Assembly (NCBI RefSeq): GCF_019399895.1 | Contig: NC_091872.1 | Location: 5,588,395-5,652,394 of the forward strand | Reading direction: 5' to 3' | Length of the DNA stretch: 64,000 nt | Source: Cardiocondyla obscurior | Lineage: Eukaryota > Arthropoda > Insecta > Hymenoptera > Formicidae | Shown: positions 1-13,100 of the stretch, one piece after another | Layout of the letters: every line of letters starts with the position of its first letter | How positions within the stretch are numbered: the stretch's first letter is position 1 | Made by a program: the position numbers and the translations under genes | The notes under the pieces: generated by a model | What the model was told of the DNA's origin: nothing | Database searches by the model: none | Seen by the model: the letters and a program-made list of their open reading frames with translations, nothing else

Positions 1-738
1 CGGATGAACCCGACATAGGTAAAATGGCCATAATAGACGTATAAATATCCCTCTCTCGTTCTCTCATTCATCTCTTTTTAAATATATGTAGGATGGTAAT
101 ACAATTAAATTAAAATCGGAATTAAATGCGAACACACTGGTCAGTTTATTTAATGAGTGCACCGGCGTGTCTTTTCTTACAATGGTTATTTTCCGCGAAA
201 TCGCGCTTGACGATTTTTTTAACACGACTCTCTCTGTCTTTCGAAAATGTGGGTATTTAAATAGGATATTATAATTTCGGGTTACAATATTATTAGGGCA
301 ATTAGAATATTTCTCATAATTTTTGCCTAATTAAAGATCAAAAGACTTCGATGCGTTATTGTCGAGAGTTTTTTTTATATCAAGTTTTTATCGCGACAGT
401 ATGGTCGGTAAATCAAAGAGATTCTTAATGCAGTTCTTTCACCTAATTTGCAAAACGCGGTCGCTTCGTCGAACAAAAACCCCCGTTCCGTTGCGCAACA
501 ATGAATTTCATTTGCCGCAGTTCGCGCGCGGTGGAACTCGCTGCATAAATTATACAACGTTTAATGAAATCAGAGCAACACGCGGCATTGTGAGCGCAGA
601 GGAACTCAAGTATTAATTATGGACGTTATTATTCAATAATACATTGCCGCGATTTCTCGCTCGAAATTCGGTGAGTTGTCGCGCCGGAAATTGGGCTTGT
701 CACGACACGAAATCGAACGAAATCGATAAATCAAATCC

Positions 739-773
<35 letters not shown>

Positions 774-3042
774 TACGACGGCGACGGCGGTGCGGAGAAT
801 ATTTCCACGCGCGGGGCATCGGAGGAGAAAAATCCGCGAGAAATGCACCCGGGATCGTCGTGAAAATAAATCTGAATAAATCGAACGTTGCAAATCAGAC
901 GTGATCGATGCGAACGATTATTACTGCGGATTCACTGGACCCCCGCAATTTTTCCGCCGATATCGCCGCGCGGCCGACTCTCGCACCTACATCTCTCAAT
1001 ATTTCTTGTATCTGTTTGCATTTATTTATGCCACCTGGACGTGCAGCACGTACAGCGCAGTCTTTTATGCGGCATGGACACGTGCGTCTTGATTTATTCT
1101 AAACCTCGGTATCTTTGCAGATTTACGATCGCGGTACTTTGTCTATTCTTGTACAGGAAAAACTCAAGCGTTATGTCGTTCAAATTTTCTACATATAGAT
1201 AATCGCAGAAAATCCTAGAACTCCGCACTTAAAATGCATACAATATACCGATAATTTCGTTATGCGCGAATATAATTTGAGGTGAATTAATTTTTAAAGA
1301 AATTATGTGCAAAGAAATTATATAATACCAAGGTAAATAATATAAAAAAAAATTATTTTCACGCAAAACAATGTAACTAGAATTTATTTAAATAATTGGA
1401 CACGGTAGTTTGAATTATTATACCCTTTTGTAATTTAATATTCCACACGGTCCAGATTAATTTTAAAATATTTTTAATACTCCCTTTCGATGTAAAGCAG
1501 CGTCGCGCTAACTTGGAATATTTTTATAATAAAAGATGTCAGTGTAATTAGTACAAGCTCACTTTCTATTTAATATTTTAACGTAACATTAGCAGATCCC
1601 CCGAATATTTTTCTTTCACAAAGTAATTTAATACTCTACAAATAATCTAATTGAAGCCATCGACAGGGGAAGGACACTTATCGTTTTACATCTAGCGTAC
1701 GGTATTGAATAATCCATTTAAAAAATATCGTTTTACTATTAAAAATTAAAACACGCGCCGACCGCATTCGCGCCAGCCAATTTCATTTTATTGTGCCGCA
1801 ACAGGCTACGCGGGGTACAAATTGATGGAGATTGCGTGCCATTCGTCGGAAACGGAGCGGACCGGGTTCTGCGACCCGTCTGCGAAAGAGTGTTATGTCC
1901 TGGGTTCGATATATCGGAAATTCGTGGATGCATGCAGATACGCGTCACTTTCGAAGGTAGCCGGGTGGCTGCAAGCCTTATAAATTATGCGGAAAGAGAA
2001 TGAGCTATCGGCGCGTGTGCAAATACGTCGCTCAGTACGTTACACGTCGCTGCGACGACATTTACCCGGTGGAAATGTCTTGTGAGCGCGGACCGGAAGC
2101 GGCGAAACGTTTTGCGGAGCAACGACGCACCCGTGCTCCCAGTACAACTATCGCGAGTCGGTAATTCGAAGTACAGTTCATAGCGGGTGGATAAATAGGT
2201 GAATGGCGCGCTACGTGTTGCGGGCGTGCATAACGCAAGAGTTCGCGCACTGTGACGCCAAGCCTTTGCTGTCCTATTAAATTAATTCACAAAGTAAGCC
2301 AGCGAGGGTCCCGAATAATTTTAAACGCTACGCCGGAAATAATATAAAAGCAAACGGTGTAAAATAAATTTTTCAGAAAATTTATATTCGTCGGTTCTAA
2401 AGTTTTTTTTTTTATTACAAAAAAGGAAAAAAAATTAAGTTTGGGTCAGGTTAGGTAAAGGGTTAAGTTATGTCTTTAGTATATAATTTTGAATGATTTG
2501 TTTTCCGATTAATTAGCGTTATGAAATGAAAGCTTTAAATTGGTTTTTAGTCATTTTACCGCAGCTGAAACTTATCGCAGCGTAAATTATTGCGGTGCAT
2601 TGTTATTGTGTACACAAAATGTAATATAATTTAAGAATAGAATTGATTACGCGTGTACGTTATCATGGTGACGGTCAGATGATGATAATGTAACTGGACG
2701 CAATTTTGAATTTAATCAAAATAATATATAATAGCAAATATTAAATGATCGTGAAATGGGAATAATTACAGGCCGTTAATAGCAAATGTAATCTTGTTAC
2801 GTTAAGTCCTTACATTTGTATTATTTAATCTTTGACACTTGACTATTTTCGATAATTAAAAAGGATACGTCAGCGTCGAGTTTTGCGAGCTGCGTTCAAC
2901 AAAACGCCCGATGAATTTAAACGTTCGAATTCATGTATTTTGAAACCCGTTCGATTGACAGAAATATCAAGCTATGACAAAGGTAAAAGTATCGCGATGC
3001 CTGGTGCGCGAATGTTGCTTTATCGTATTATGGATCGACAAT
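1..3042. other. Noncoding; nothing beyond the GAC repeat
   Basis: AT-rich with a GC-richer patch at 640-1100 and another at 1740-2270. Open frames in these patches occur on both strands and in overlapping frames, with no domain or splice support. Confidence 0.7.
739..790. repeat. GAC trinucleotide microsatellite
   Basis: Eleven uninterrupted GAC units from 741 to 773, then degenerate GAC/GGC units. Open frames cross it on both strands (Arg-rich on plus, Val-rich on minus), but these come from the repeat itself. Confidence 0.9.
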
Positions 3043-3146
3043 CCCTTTCTCTCTCTCTCTCTCTATTTCTCTCTCTATTTCTCTCTCGCTTGCTCTCTCG
3101 CTTACTCTCTCACTCACTCTCTCTTTTACTCTCTTTTTCTCTCTAG
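3043..3146 (+). repeat. CT-rich microsatellite ending in an acceptor-like TCTCTAG
   Basis: About 100 bases of CT with variant units (CTCG, TTGC, CTCACT). The strand ends in CTTTTTCTCTCTAG, which looks like a strong 3' splice site. Confidence 0.85.
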
Positions 3147-6100
3147 TGATTCTTATAGGCGTTCAATACAGTTTGTGAATAACGCATACACCGAATGCAT
3201 AACTGAGGGAAAACAAAACGCGGAAAAATAAACGCGATCTATTTCCTCGCGCAATGATTTCCATAATGAAAGAGGATTATTTTCGAAAGCGAATAAGGGA
3301 TTTGTGTCGCTTAACAAAATCTGCCTCGCGGAATTAACAAATATTTTTTCTAGGCCAGCGTACAACAGTAGTTCGGCGTGGCCGCGCTATGTATTTTTAC
3401 TGTATTCTCGAGCCGCATTTACCAACCTTGCGCAATCCAACTCGGTTCTGCCTCTCGTAAAGCTCATATATTGTATACGCATGGGCCATTGTAGCTATAC
3501 GTTTCGCGGCTCGCAAAAAAAAAAGAGCCCTCCAGGTGCAGTTTAGAAACCGCGAGCAGTCCTACTTTTTTCTTTCGCCCGCCTTCCCAACAACGCCTTC
3601 ACTCGGTTTACTCGTCGGAGTTGTATTCATTGCTTTCAGTCTCGGCCGACGTGGTGTTATTTTTTAAAAGACGATACACGCGTAACGATAAAAGAACAAA
3701 GGAACCCAGATTTTTAATTCCCGAGTAATTCGCTGAAGAAACGAACGTGCGCGATTAGCAATTTGAATACAGATTTCCGCGGGGAAATCAAAATACATGA
3801 AGTAATCAGATTTCAACCAAAAATTTGTAAAGTTACCATGAGCTTAAAAATGCAGAGAATTTTATATTTATCAAATGACTAGTATTAAACGGACAAACGC
3901 TGTTCGCTGGGAATGTAAAAGTTAATTCTGAACCGATCGAAAATTAAATAGGCTGACGATGAGAGAAATAGGACGAGTGTATTCACGCTTAAGATAAAAT
4001 GAAAGCTACGATAATTATTTGTAATAAAATTTGAATAAAATGCCGAGCTAATACTCGAGGAATGCTGTAACTTAAAATCAGCAAGACCGTTTTCCTGCAT
4101 TTTTGTGTGAAATCTGACCGCACATGGTAACATTTACTTTCATAGAGTATTATAGGGCAACTGCAACAAAAGGAAGAAACCGGGTGAAGCAAGGAGCGTG
4201 CCTTGGAATTTCGCTGAATATATTTCAACGCGTAATATATTTCGGAATTATATTCACAGCGCGACGCTTATGTAATGCTACTGCTACCGGTGTATGTAGC
4301 CGTTGTATAACATTTCGCAAAACTTATACAGTTGGTGTAAAAAGTATATTTGGACACCCATTAATTTTAATTATTAATTTATATAACCATCTTATTAAAC
4401 ATTACGGAGAGAGAATAATGATTTGGGAGGGTTTCTGAGTATTTAGAAAAAAGCCTACTTAAAAATATTGATTTAAGAAAATATTGATTCAGGCGCGACG
4501 CGATACCGAAAACGCGAAAATTACCCGCGGAATAATCGAAGAACAAATATATCAGACAGCTCATTTTGGTGCCAATTATCGTTAGCCCTCGTTTCCTCGA
4601 CCTGCCGCGGGATTATTTGCCACCCCGGAAACTGGCGGTGCGGTCCATTGCGCTCTCGCAAGTGCCAGCGAATGAACTACATACGTCGGGCCCGGTATTT
4701 GTTTTATACGTTTCCGGCGCGCGAATACATAATGGCATTCCAAAAGGATTGTTTGTACGGCCAGGTGACAACGTACACCCGCCGGTGGGTTTAAACGTTG
4801 CACGCTGCCGCTTTGTGCGGCTTGTCGTTATAATTTATCCCGGTAACAAAGAACTCCCTCATTTGCTGAACATTTTAGGACAGCGCGTAATGTCGGCGAT
4901 TATTCCGAAAATGTGCCCTTTCAAAGTACGCGGCGCATTCGTGCCAATTGATACAATGTGAGAAACATTTTAGTTATTTATCAAATCGCAATTTTGTTTT
5001 CCCAATTCAAGTGGCGCATTAAATAACAATTTTTCCCGAGGCTGACGTATGCAAAACCGCCCGCGTGTTTTCGGTTTTTCCGCACCATTGTTTTCTTGTA
5101 CTTCATACCGGCTGGTATCATCGCATTGGATAAAAATGCTGCGTTTTACATTCGCTCCTTTACCTACCGCCTACCACGTGTATCATTAGTCGTGTTAATA
5201 AATTTGCATTTTAATTATTAGTATTTAATTATCTTTGGTTCTGCGATCAAAAAACTGGTAATGTTTTTATTTCTCATGAAACGTTTATAAATCTTTTGAT
5301 TTGACGGCCTCTCTGAAATGCGTATAATTATATCTACGAATAAGCACTATAAATTCAATTTTTGACGTTCATTTATTCATTCGAGGTTTTTAGTTAATAA
5401 AATTACCTTTTCAAGAAATTTTCGACGAATTTTAAATTCACAACCACAGCTGCTTTAATTGAATAATTGAATTCGTTAGGGAAATATATTTCAATGCATA
5501 ATAAAATATATTTCGATATACTAAAGTAATTTTTCAAACGCCAATATTATTAGCGTGACTTACGAGTTTTGCTTTATTACATTCAGCATTTTCCAATAAA
5601 AAGTAAATTAAAAGAGAAAAAAAAGAGAAATGTATATATAGGAAAAAGGTATTTTAATTAATTTTTAGACTTCTGTTCGAGTTATTGTACTTTATGTTTA
5701 TTCTTTTTAATCCCACGGACAACTGCTCTTTATATGCTCACTGACGCTTTTTTATTTGGATCGTGAGAACCTTAAGTCCTCCCGCTAAGCAAGAAGGTCG
5801 ACGAACACGTATCGTACACAACTTGGTGACGACCTGCTCGGCTATAATCACATAAGAACGTGCGTCTGCTCGACAACGACTATTATAATTTAATTTAATT
5901 TTAACTGACGCTATACTAATTTGATTCCTGCAATTTATTAAAAAATAATTAGCTGCTAGGTATAAGTGTACCGTCATTAATCTCGTATAATTAAAAACAG
6001 CGCGTTATTATTTTTACTTACTTTTTTTTCTATTAAATTATGTATTCCTTTCGGGTACGAACGCGAAATCAATTAAAAAACTCGTCGGCCGGAAAATATT

Positions 6101-7097
6101 AGGGATATTGAATTATGAGTGGAATTTCGAAATAGCGCATGAATAGGTAGGCGTAGTAAATAACCGTGAATTACGAGAAATAAATCTGATTCTCAAATAC
6201 TTGTCAGGGCAACTTATCGAAATAAATTTCTTCCTTTACCTTACTATTATTCCGGCATCCTTTTACCGAAGTTGTCGAAATCATTTGGGGTAAATACGTG
6301 ATCGTACACACGTCAATGCGTCAGAGGAACTCCCTCGTTTGGCACTCGTTTTCCCTCACTAGCCCGGTGTAAATCTAGGATTAGTGTGAGCGCCTGTCTG
6401 ACTGCGCGAGTTAGATAAAGTCAAACTCAACAATAGATATTTGAGCGAATTTTGCGCGTTTCGGCTCTGTGTTACTTGGGAATAGAGCGAGCAAGCGGCT
6501 TGTCAAATACAAAGTGCATTAGACTCCACGTCGGCGATCGATCGACGATAAAGCACGGGCCTTCCGTATCACAGATTCGTTTCTTGAAATTAGTCTTGCA
6601 TTGGATTTTATTTGAAATTAAGCTCTTTAGCTGCCGCGTCGTTATCGCGAGGCGATCGTCGATTCGTCAAATTGTCCCCGTCGACATAAACGCCACATTA
6701 TTTCTTTAAGGTATATTCTCCTCCCAAATACCCGCGTATGTCACGTCGCATATTTTCCTGCCGTTTACTTTTATTTATTTCGACAATGGCTCCTCGCGCA
6801 GAGTACACTCGTTCGATACTCGCTCGATTTGTCACGGCTTCGATTTTTCGCATGCCACTTGTTTTCGTCGGCGACGGTTTCGCCAAGTCTCTCGGGAACG
6901 ATTTCGCGGTTATGAACGACAGTTCGACGCTTTTTCTCCGCGCTTTCCCATCCAGACCGCTGTCTGTCGTTCCATTCTGTCGTTTATCTAACATGACGCT
7001 TTCGTGGCGGGAATGTCGAGCGATTTTACAGAAATGAGGACTAGTAATTAGCACCAATTCATGGCCAACTGAATTTATCAACAAACTGTTCAGATCA
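3147..7097. other. Noncoding; no supported gene
   Basis: AT-rich sequence. The longest frames (4566-4961 plus, 131 codons; 6698-7084 minus, 128 codons) have opposite-strand competitors and no recognisable product. Confidence 0.65.
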
Positions 7098-7117
7098 TTT
7101 TTTTTTTTTTTTTTTTT
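7098..7117. repeat. T homopolymer (20)
   Basis: An uninterrupted run of 20 T. It could be the poly-A tail scar of a minus-strand retroposed sequence, but no adjacent element is recognisable. Confidence 0.9.
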
Positions 7118-10100
7118 AATTTAATTTATATATTAATTTTTAATGTAACAATTAACTAATGCGCGTTTTCTCGGATAAATATAATATCGAAGATTTATTA
7201 CCGCAATGCACGCATGCTTTAATTTACACGTGCATTTGTAAGACTCGCAGGAAACGTTTCGCATTTACTCCCACTTCGCATATTTCGCACGCATCATAAA
7301 CGCAAATTATTCTCCATTTTATATGCTCGCGTATCACTCGAAAATTTTGCGCGTACATGGCCGTGTTTCGGTACCAATGCGAAATGACAGTCTCTCGGCG
7401 GCGAAACGAATATCGCATATTAATTCGTTTATCGAAATATCGGCAGGTATTACATTATTCATACACGCGCGCATTTCAAGTTATTTTTAAATAAAATAGA
7501 TCTGATCGAGAAGGAGGAAAAAAAAAAAAAAGCGGATATCTATAAAATCAAAGCGCGCATCAAATACCGGCAATTAGTAATTGATGTCGCGCGCGTATAC
7601 GGGCTATTTTAACCAATTACGCTCGCGAGCTTTCGGTTTATTTAACCAATTACGCCTGTCGCGCGAAAAACATAACAAGGTTTTGTGCGCGGATAGGTAG
7701 AGAAATATACATTAATTAAAAGTTTATCGGACAACGACTAAAGGACCAGAATGGGCTCACTTTTCGCTATAACAAAAGCTCCGTGGATATATTCACGGCG
7801 GAATCAAACTTTTAATGAATTTCCCAGAATAGAGGGACATGACGGGGGAGTGACACAACTTCTTTAATTCCGTGAATCGCCTCTTTTGTCCGGCGCTTAG
7901 TGAAAATCAATTTTTTAATCAGCTATATTTGTTTAATGCGAAACTTAATTTTCTTGTAAAATTAAAAAGCAATTTTTTTTCTAACGGAAATTCAGAAGTG
8001 TTGTTAATAATAATAATTTTTAACGGAGTAATTTGTTTATTAAGATACTCGTGCAGTTTTTTCGGGTTAAATGGGAAAAGCTATTAAACGCGCGAATGTG
8101 CGCTTGACTTTTAGTCTGTTCGCGCAAAATATCGGGCGCAAATCAAATATCGATGCGTTATCTATATAGACAGACCTCTTGCGGAGGGTCGACGACATTT
8201 CTGGCGAAACTTCTCTAACAATTCAATCGTCGTCTGTCGCTCGATAAGTTTCACAGATCCGCGGTAGTTCAAGCCTTTAATTCCTTCGTTCATCGAACGG
8301 GCTTCATAAATCGCGCACGATCGAGGGTTAAATTGACGTCGCGACGCGTTATCTCGTTGATCCGTCGACCTCGCGGCATCGCGGTTTGCGAACCGTTTAT
8401 CGCCTTATAAACCCTTCCCGGAGTTGTCCGACGGCGTTAACGCACGACGACAAATCACCGACAGATATCTTTTTATCGGGCGCAATTTTACCTAAATCTC
8501 CGCCGCGCCAGACCAGGTTTATTGCCCGGCATTGTCTGCCACCGCTCGTATAAATGTCTCCCAGCGTCCTATCCCGTACCGTTAATCGTCATCGTGGGGT
8601 TTTTCCCCTTGAGCTAGGGGAAACCGAGTAGTCTCGCCTATTTTGAAGAGCCTTCGAGCTACAGAAATTCTTAACGCTTATTATTTAACGATTAAGTTAA
8701 TCATCTGGCAGTTTGTCCTTACGAAAGTAATGAAATGTAAAGGTGGAGCACATGTAAAAATGCGGCTTTTGGATGAACTGTGAATTTCGAAAATTCTTAG
8801 GAGGACAAGTAACAATTTTCATGGTAGATGCTCGTAGATAAGAAGACTCGAGGAAAATTAAGCGCCGGTGGTAGCGAGCTTCACGGGCGACGGATTCCGG
8901 AAGGTCGAAGAATGGGCTCGAATTACGGTTGACTCTATCTCGCAGAACCGCACGAATACGAAGCTATTCTTTACCTTTCGGCTTTCTCCCTTTCGCGGCG
9001 GGTTTTTTCCCATTTCTCCCAAGATGTCTCAAATAGCAATGCCGCGGAAAAGAATTGCGTTGTGGGACAAGAAGCGTCTCACGAAGGAAATCTTGCGACT
9101 TGAATAGAACCGGGAACATAAACGTAGTCCATTTATTGGACGTAACGGCAATTATTGCGGAAGCTAGAGAGAAAGCTGTCGTTCGAAGCTGAACTAATCT
9201 CGGCGGAGAAACAAGATTTAATGTTTGAGAGACAAATAAAATTAGTTGACGTAAACGTATTGTCCCAATAAACGAAATAGAATATAAAAAAATATTGATA
9301 TATTTCTTTTTTAGCGACACGAAAAATATTGTTTGTTTTGACAGAATTTTTAAATAGCTTAAATTTTCAATTTTTACCATTTATTATCAAGTTTTGCCCT
9401 GGGGAAATTATTTGGAACCTCGATTGTTTATGGATATCGGTTGAAACTATTTTGCGCCCATGGGTTTTTAAACTTTTCTGAACCATTATTTTTCATATTT
9501 TTTTTTCCAAAAGTATTTTCGCTTGAATATTGTTGAAACATCAAATCAAAATATGTCATTGGACTCGGGGAAAAGCGTGAAATTCAGGTTTGTGCTCGCC
9601 TTTTAGTTAGTTCAAATACGGCCTACGGTAGTTTTGTATGGCAGATTTTTGTCCGGTTTTGTCTATGCAACACGCTGCAAATAATTGCTCGTGTATATCG
9701 TTTACCTGCGGTTTAGATATATGTGTAGAGCGATTCACGACGGGCTGCTGGGCGGCTTTCGGGTGTGGCTTTGTTGGCGTCGAGCCATGTTCGAACGTCA
9801 CTCTAGAGTCTGCTTAAACAATCGAGATATCGCGTATTCCCGCACGATGAATAAAAACCTCATGTAAATAAATTTTGTGCGAAAACAATATTTAAATATA
9901 TCATTTCCAACATTAATTTTTAACATTATTTGTGTAAAAGTGTCATTATACATTTCGATGGGAGAGAAGAGAGATTAAAATTAAATTTTGATAGAACTTT
10001 ATCAAGTTGCCGCAGTCGATTTACACTTCTGCGTTTAAATTCAAAAAATAATATATGCGTATAGTAAAAAATATTACGAAAGAACTACGAATCTCGCAAA

Positions 10101-13100
10101 TTTGTAATTAATTTTTTTCACGCGTAATTTACGTCGAAGTTTCTATTAAAAAAATTAAAACGGTAATAAAATTGTTAAGAAAATGTGATGGTAAAAAAAA
10201 AACCCAAACGAAAAAACGGTAATAAAGGAAAAATAGTTTACTTGTTTGTGCGCATTTCGTTCGACTATACACGCACTGTCCGTCCCGGCGGACGTTGGTC
10301 CGCTTCCACATAATGAAGTGCATTATAAAACTGGATTATTCTGACAAGACTTTCGCGCCGTATTTACATTGTTCCTGCCTCGCATACGTTAACATAAAAC
10401 TCTACGAGTCTTTCCGTCCGAGAAATTCCGTCGTCTCGAAAAAGACTTTTAAAGCTTTGTCTATCTCTTCGTTAAATACTGCATATATTTTGCTTATGAA
10501 ATATACTTATTATATCGCGATAGCATGTCGTATTCTTGTTCTTTCTATCAGGAAGGATCGTAGTAAAACAGAAAATATATGCTTTGGGATATCATAAAGT
10601 AATATTGACACTTATCGCAGGGAGAGAGGGACTTTTTAGATTTTTTAATGGAAAAAACTGACTCAGCCTCAATATAAGATAAATTAAAACGATTCTCTTT
10701 TTGATTTTTCCATAAACATTATTTGCAACCGACGCACGAAGCATATATTTTTATATTAAAACATAATCGTAGGGTTTGACGCGAAGGCTACTTAATCCAC
10801 TTTTATGCAAAGTGACAAAAATTTAATTTTCTCCACTCTAAGATTGAATCTTCTTTAAGTTTTTTTTAGCTAAGTGAATTAAACCACCGCCGCGGAAAGT
10901 CGTTTGATTTAAAATGCCATTTGTATCAGAACATTGAATCTGGATTAGCTGAAAAATGCATCGCTGTAATACTTGAAGTATTCAAGGTATCGTTAGAAGG
11001 GTATCGTTGCATTCAGGGAGTGCGTTTTACGCGTAATTAGAGGTTCAGTCATGATTTAGCGATATGCGAAGGTAAACCGGAGGCGCGAACGGGGTGGAAG
11101 CGAGCGCTCGAAGAGTCGACATTGGCGCCGTTCAGAGATGCGCGTTGAATTTTAATGAGCGCTTTGCCTTTGTGCGTTAAGCTCTTTCCGCCGGGGACCG
11201 TCCCGTAGGGCCGCGCGGGCATGAAATTTTTATGGAAACACGGATCATTTCGTCTCGCACTTGGTTTTCTCGTCTCCGCGCGACTATTTGTCCTCGCCTC
11301 GGCCGTAACGACGTTTTTCCCGACGCTTAACGAGAACCCGGGCCGTCCCTTTCCGCGCAATCATTCGCGACGCGTAATATAAATGGAATAGGGAAGCGGT
11401 TAAAACACCTACACGTGTACACTGGGTCATCTCGGGGGATCGATCGGGTCCGTCCATCTGGCGCAGCGCCGAAGCGCTGCACCCATTTTAAATGAAAAAT
11501 TGGGCGAAGTAGGAAACTACCGAACAAAGAACTTAGAACAGGCATTTTTGGTCGAGGCATTCGGAACTTTAATAAAAGCCGTGATGCACGTTACATAAAT
11601 GGCGATTTTCTACCGAATATTAAACTACGAAACTAGATCTACCAATTTTTCAAAATCACATCACCGTCGTCGTATATGAGAAGCGAGGACTTTACGACTT
11701 TCGTGTTCGGATTACCGTGCAGCCAGTACGTAGAAAGAAACACGAAGCGCCGCGAATAACAAAGTGGAGGTTTTATTATTTCTTTTTCCCGATGGTCTTC
11801 GCGTCACGAGAAATGGAGTACGCGGCGACGCTTTTCGATTCGCTCCGCGCGGCTCGCGGATGCTCGTAGTCACAATTAAAGCCGAATTTGTTTGCCGTTA
11901 CTTACGAATCGCGTTCTTACAACGACGTTGTTGTCACGCTAACTTGTTTATTAATATATCTGCTCGCGTCGCGCAACGGTGCAGCGAAACCCCGGCCGGA
12001 GTAATCCTCGCCTATTGGTTTTCTCGCATCGCCGACGTCGCTTCTATCCGGCGTCGTGTTACACGAGTAAATTCCCGTCACAACGCCGAAATTGCCGCAT
12101 CGCGGCTATAGGATTTCCCCGTTTTATTTTCTGTTTCGCTTGCGAGTCCCCTTTTGTTTAACGTTTCATGGAGGCGCGACGCCGCGCAAGAGACGTCTCC
12201 TCTCTTCTTCTATTTTCAAATGGATTTTGCACAAGAACGGGACGCGCCTCGTCTCACGTGCAGTAAAGCGCGCATAAGTACTTTCTTTCAGAGCAGATAT
12301 TCATGGCGAGGTCGTAGCGACTGTGTGCAATCGGAAAATATTCGTAACGGCTTCCATTCGCGAGTCCTTCGTGATTACACCGTCTGTCTCTTTCGGTTCT
12401 ATCTCGAGGTGCTCGCTCCCATTCTGCGTACGATCCGCTTGGACGCGAAGAAAAGAATGCGAAATGATGCACGACGCTTTCCGCGGGGGAATAGAGCGGA
12501 GGACGCGATAGGATTGAAGGGTCCCGAGGATTTGTGACGGAAAGGACAATGTCGGGGGTTATTGTAAGGAAAGATATCCTTTCGATTCAAGATCTGACAG
12601 TGCAGTCGTGATATTGCATAAATGATGAATGAGGCAATAAGTATTCGCGTACATTGTATGCATGAAATATATTCGTACGTGTGCGAGATTCTCTTTTTTT
12701 TTAATTGAAATAAAGGTGCAGGAAAATGTTCTGGAATATTTTTTATTAATTTCTTTCTATGATTTGATTTTTTAGTAAATAAATAGCGGTACGAAATGTC
12801 GAACGTTTGAAAGTAAGATTGTTAATTATTCTGTCCATCGCGTGCGTTGATCGATTAGTTGTAAGTCGATCGTTCAGTTAGGCGTATCGAGTCTTCAAAA
12901 GTGACTTCGACGAAGTTTTTGTCTAAAAATTTAAATACGCCAAGATCTACAGTTTTAAAAAATTTAAATACCGCAGAATTTAATGCCTCAGAGTCCCAGA
13001 ATGTGAAAATCTAAGGACAATTAAAGTTTAACATTCTTACCGCCTAAGGAACTGCAAATTCAACTTTTCTGAAAGCCACAAATTTAAATATGCAAGGGTC

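Noticed and set aside
644..904. Arg-rich and Val-rich open frames over the GAC repeat
   Set aside because: Open only because the trinucleotide repeat lacks stops on either strand.
2437..2465. Possible telomere-type (TTAGG) repeat in GGGTCAGGTTAGGTAAAGGG
   Set aside because: Only one true unit; similar single words elsewhere (51.64 kb) are chance.
4566..4961. 131-codon plus-strand open frame
   Set aside because: No domain, no splice or promoter support, a competing minus frame (4582-4803), and a length within chance expectation for 64 kb.
8964..9380. 138-codon minus-strand open frame
   Set aside because: Low-complexity AT-driven residues at one end, opposite-strand competitor, no recognisable product.
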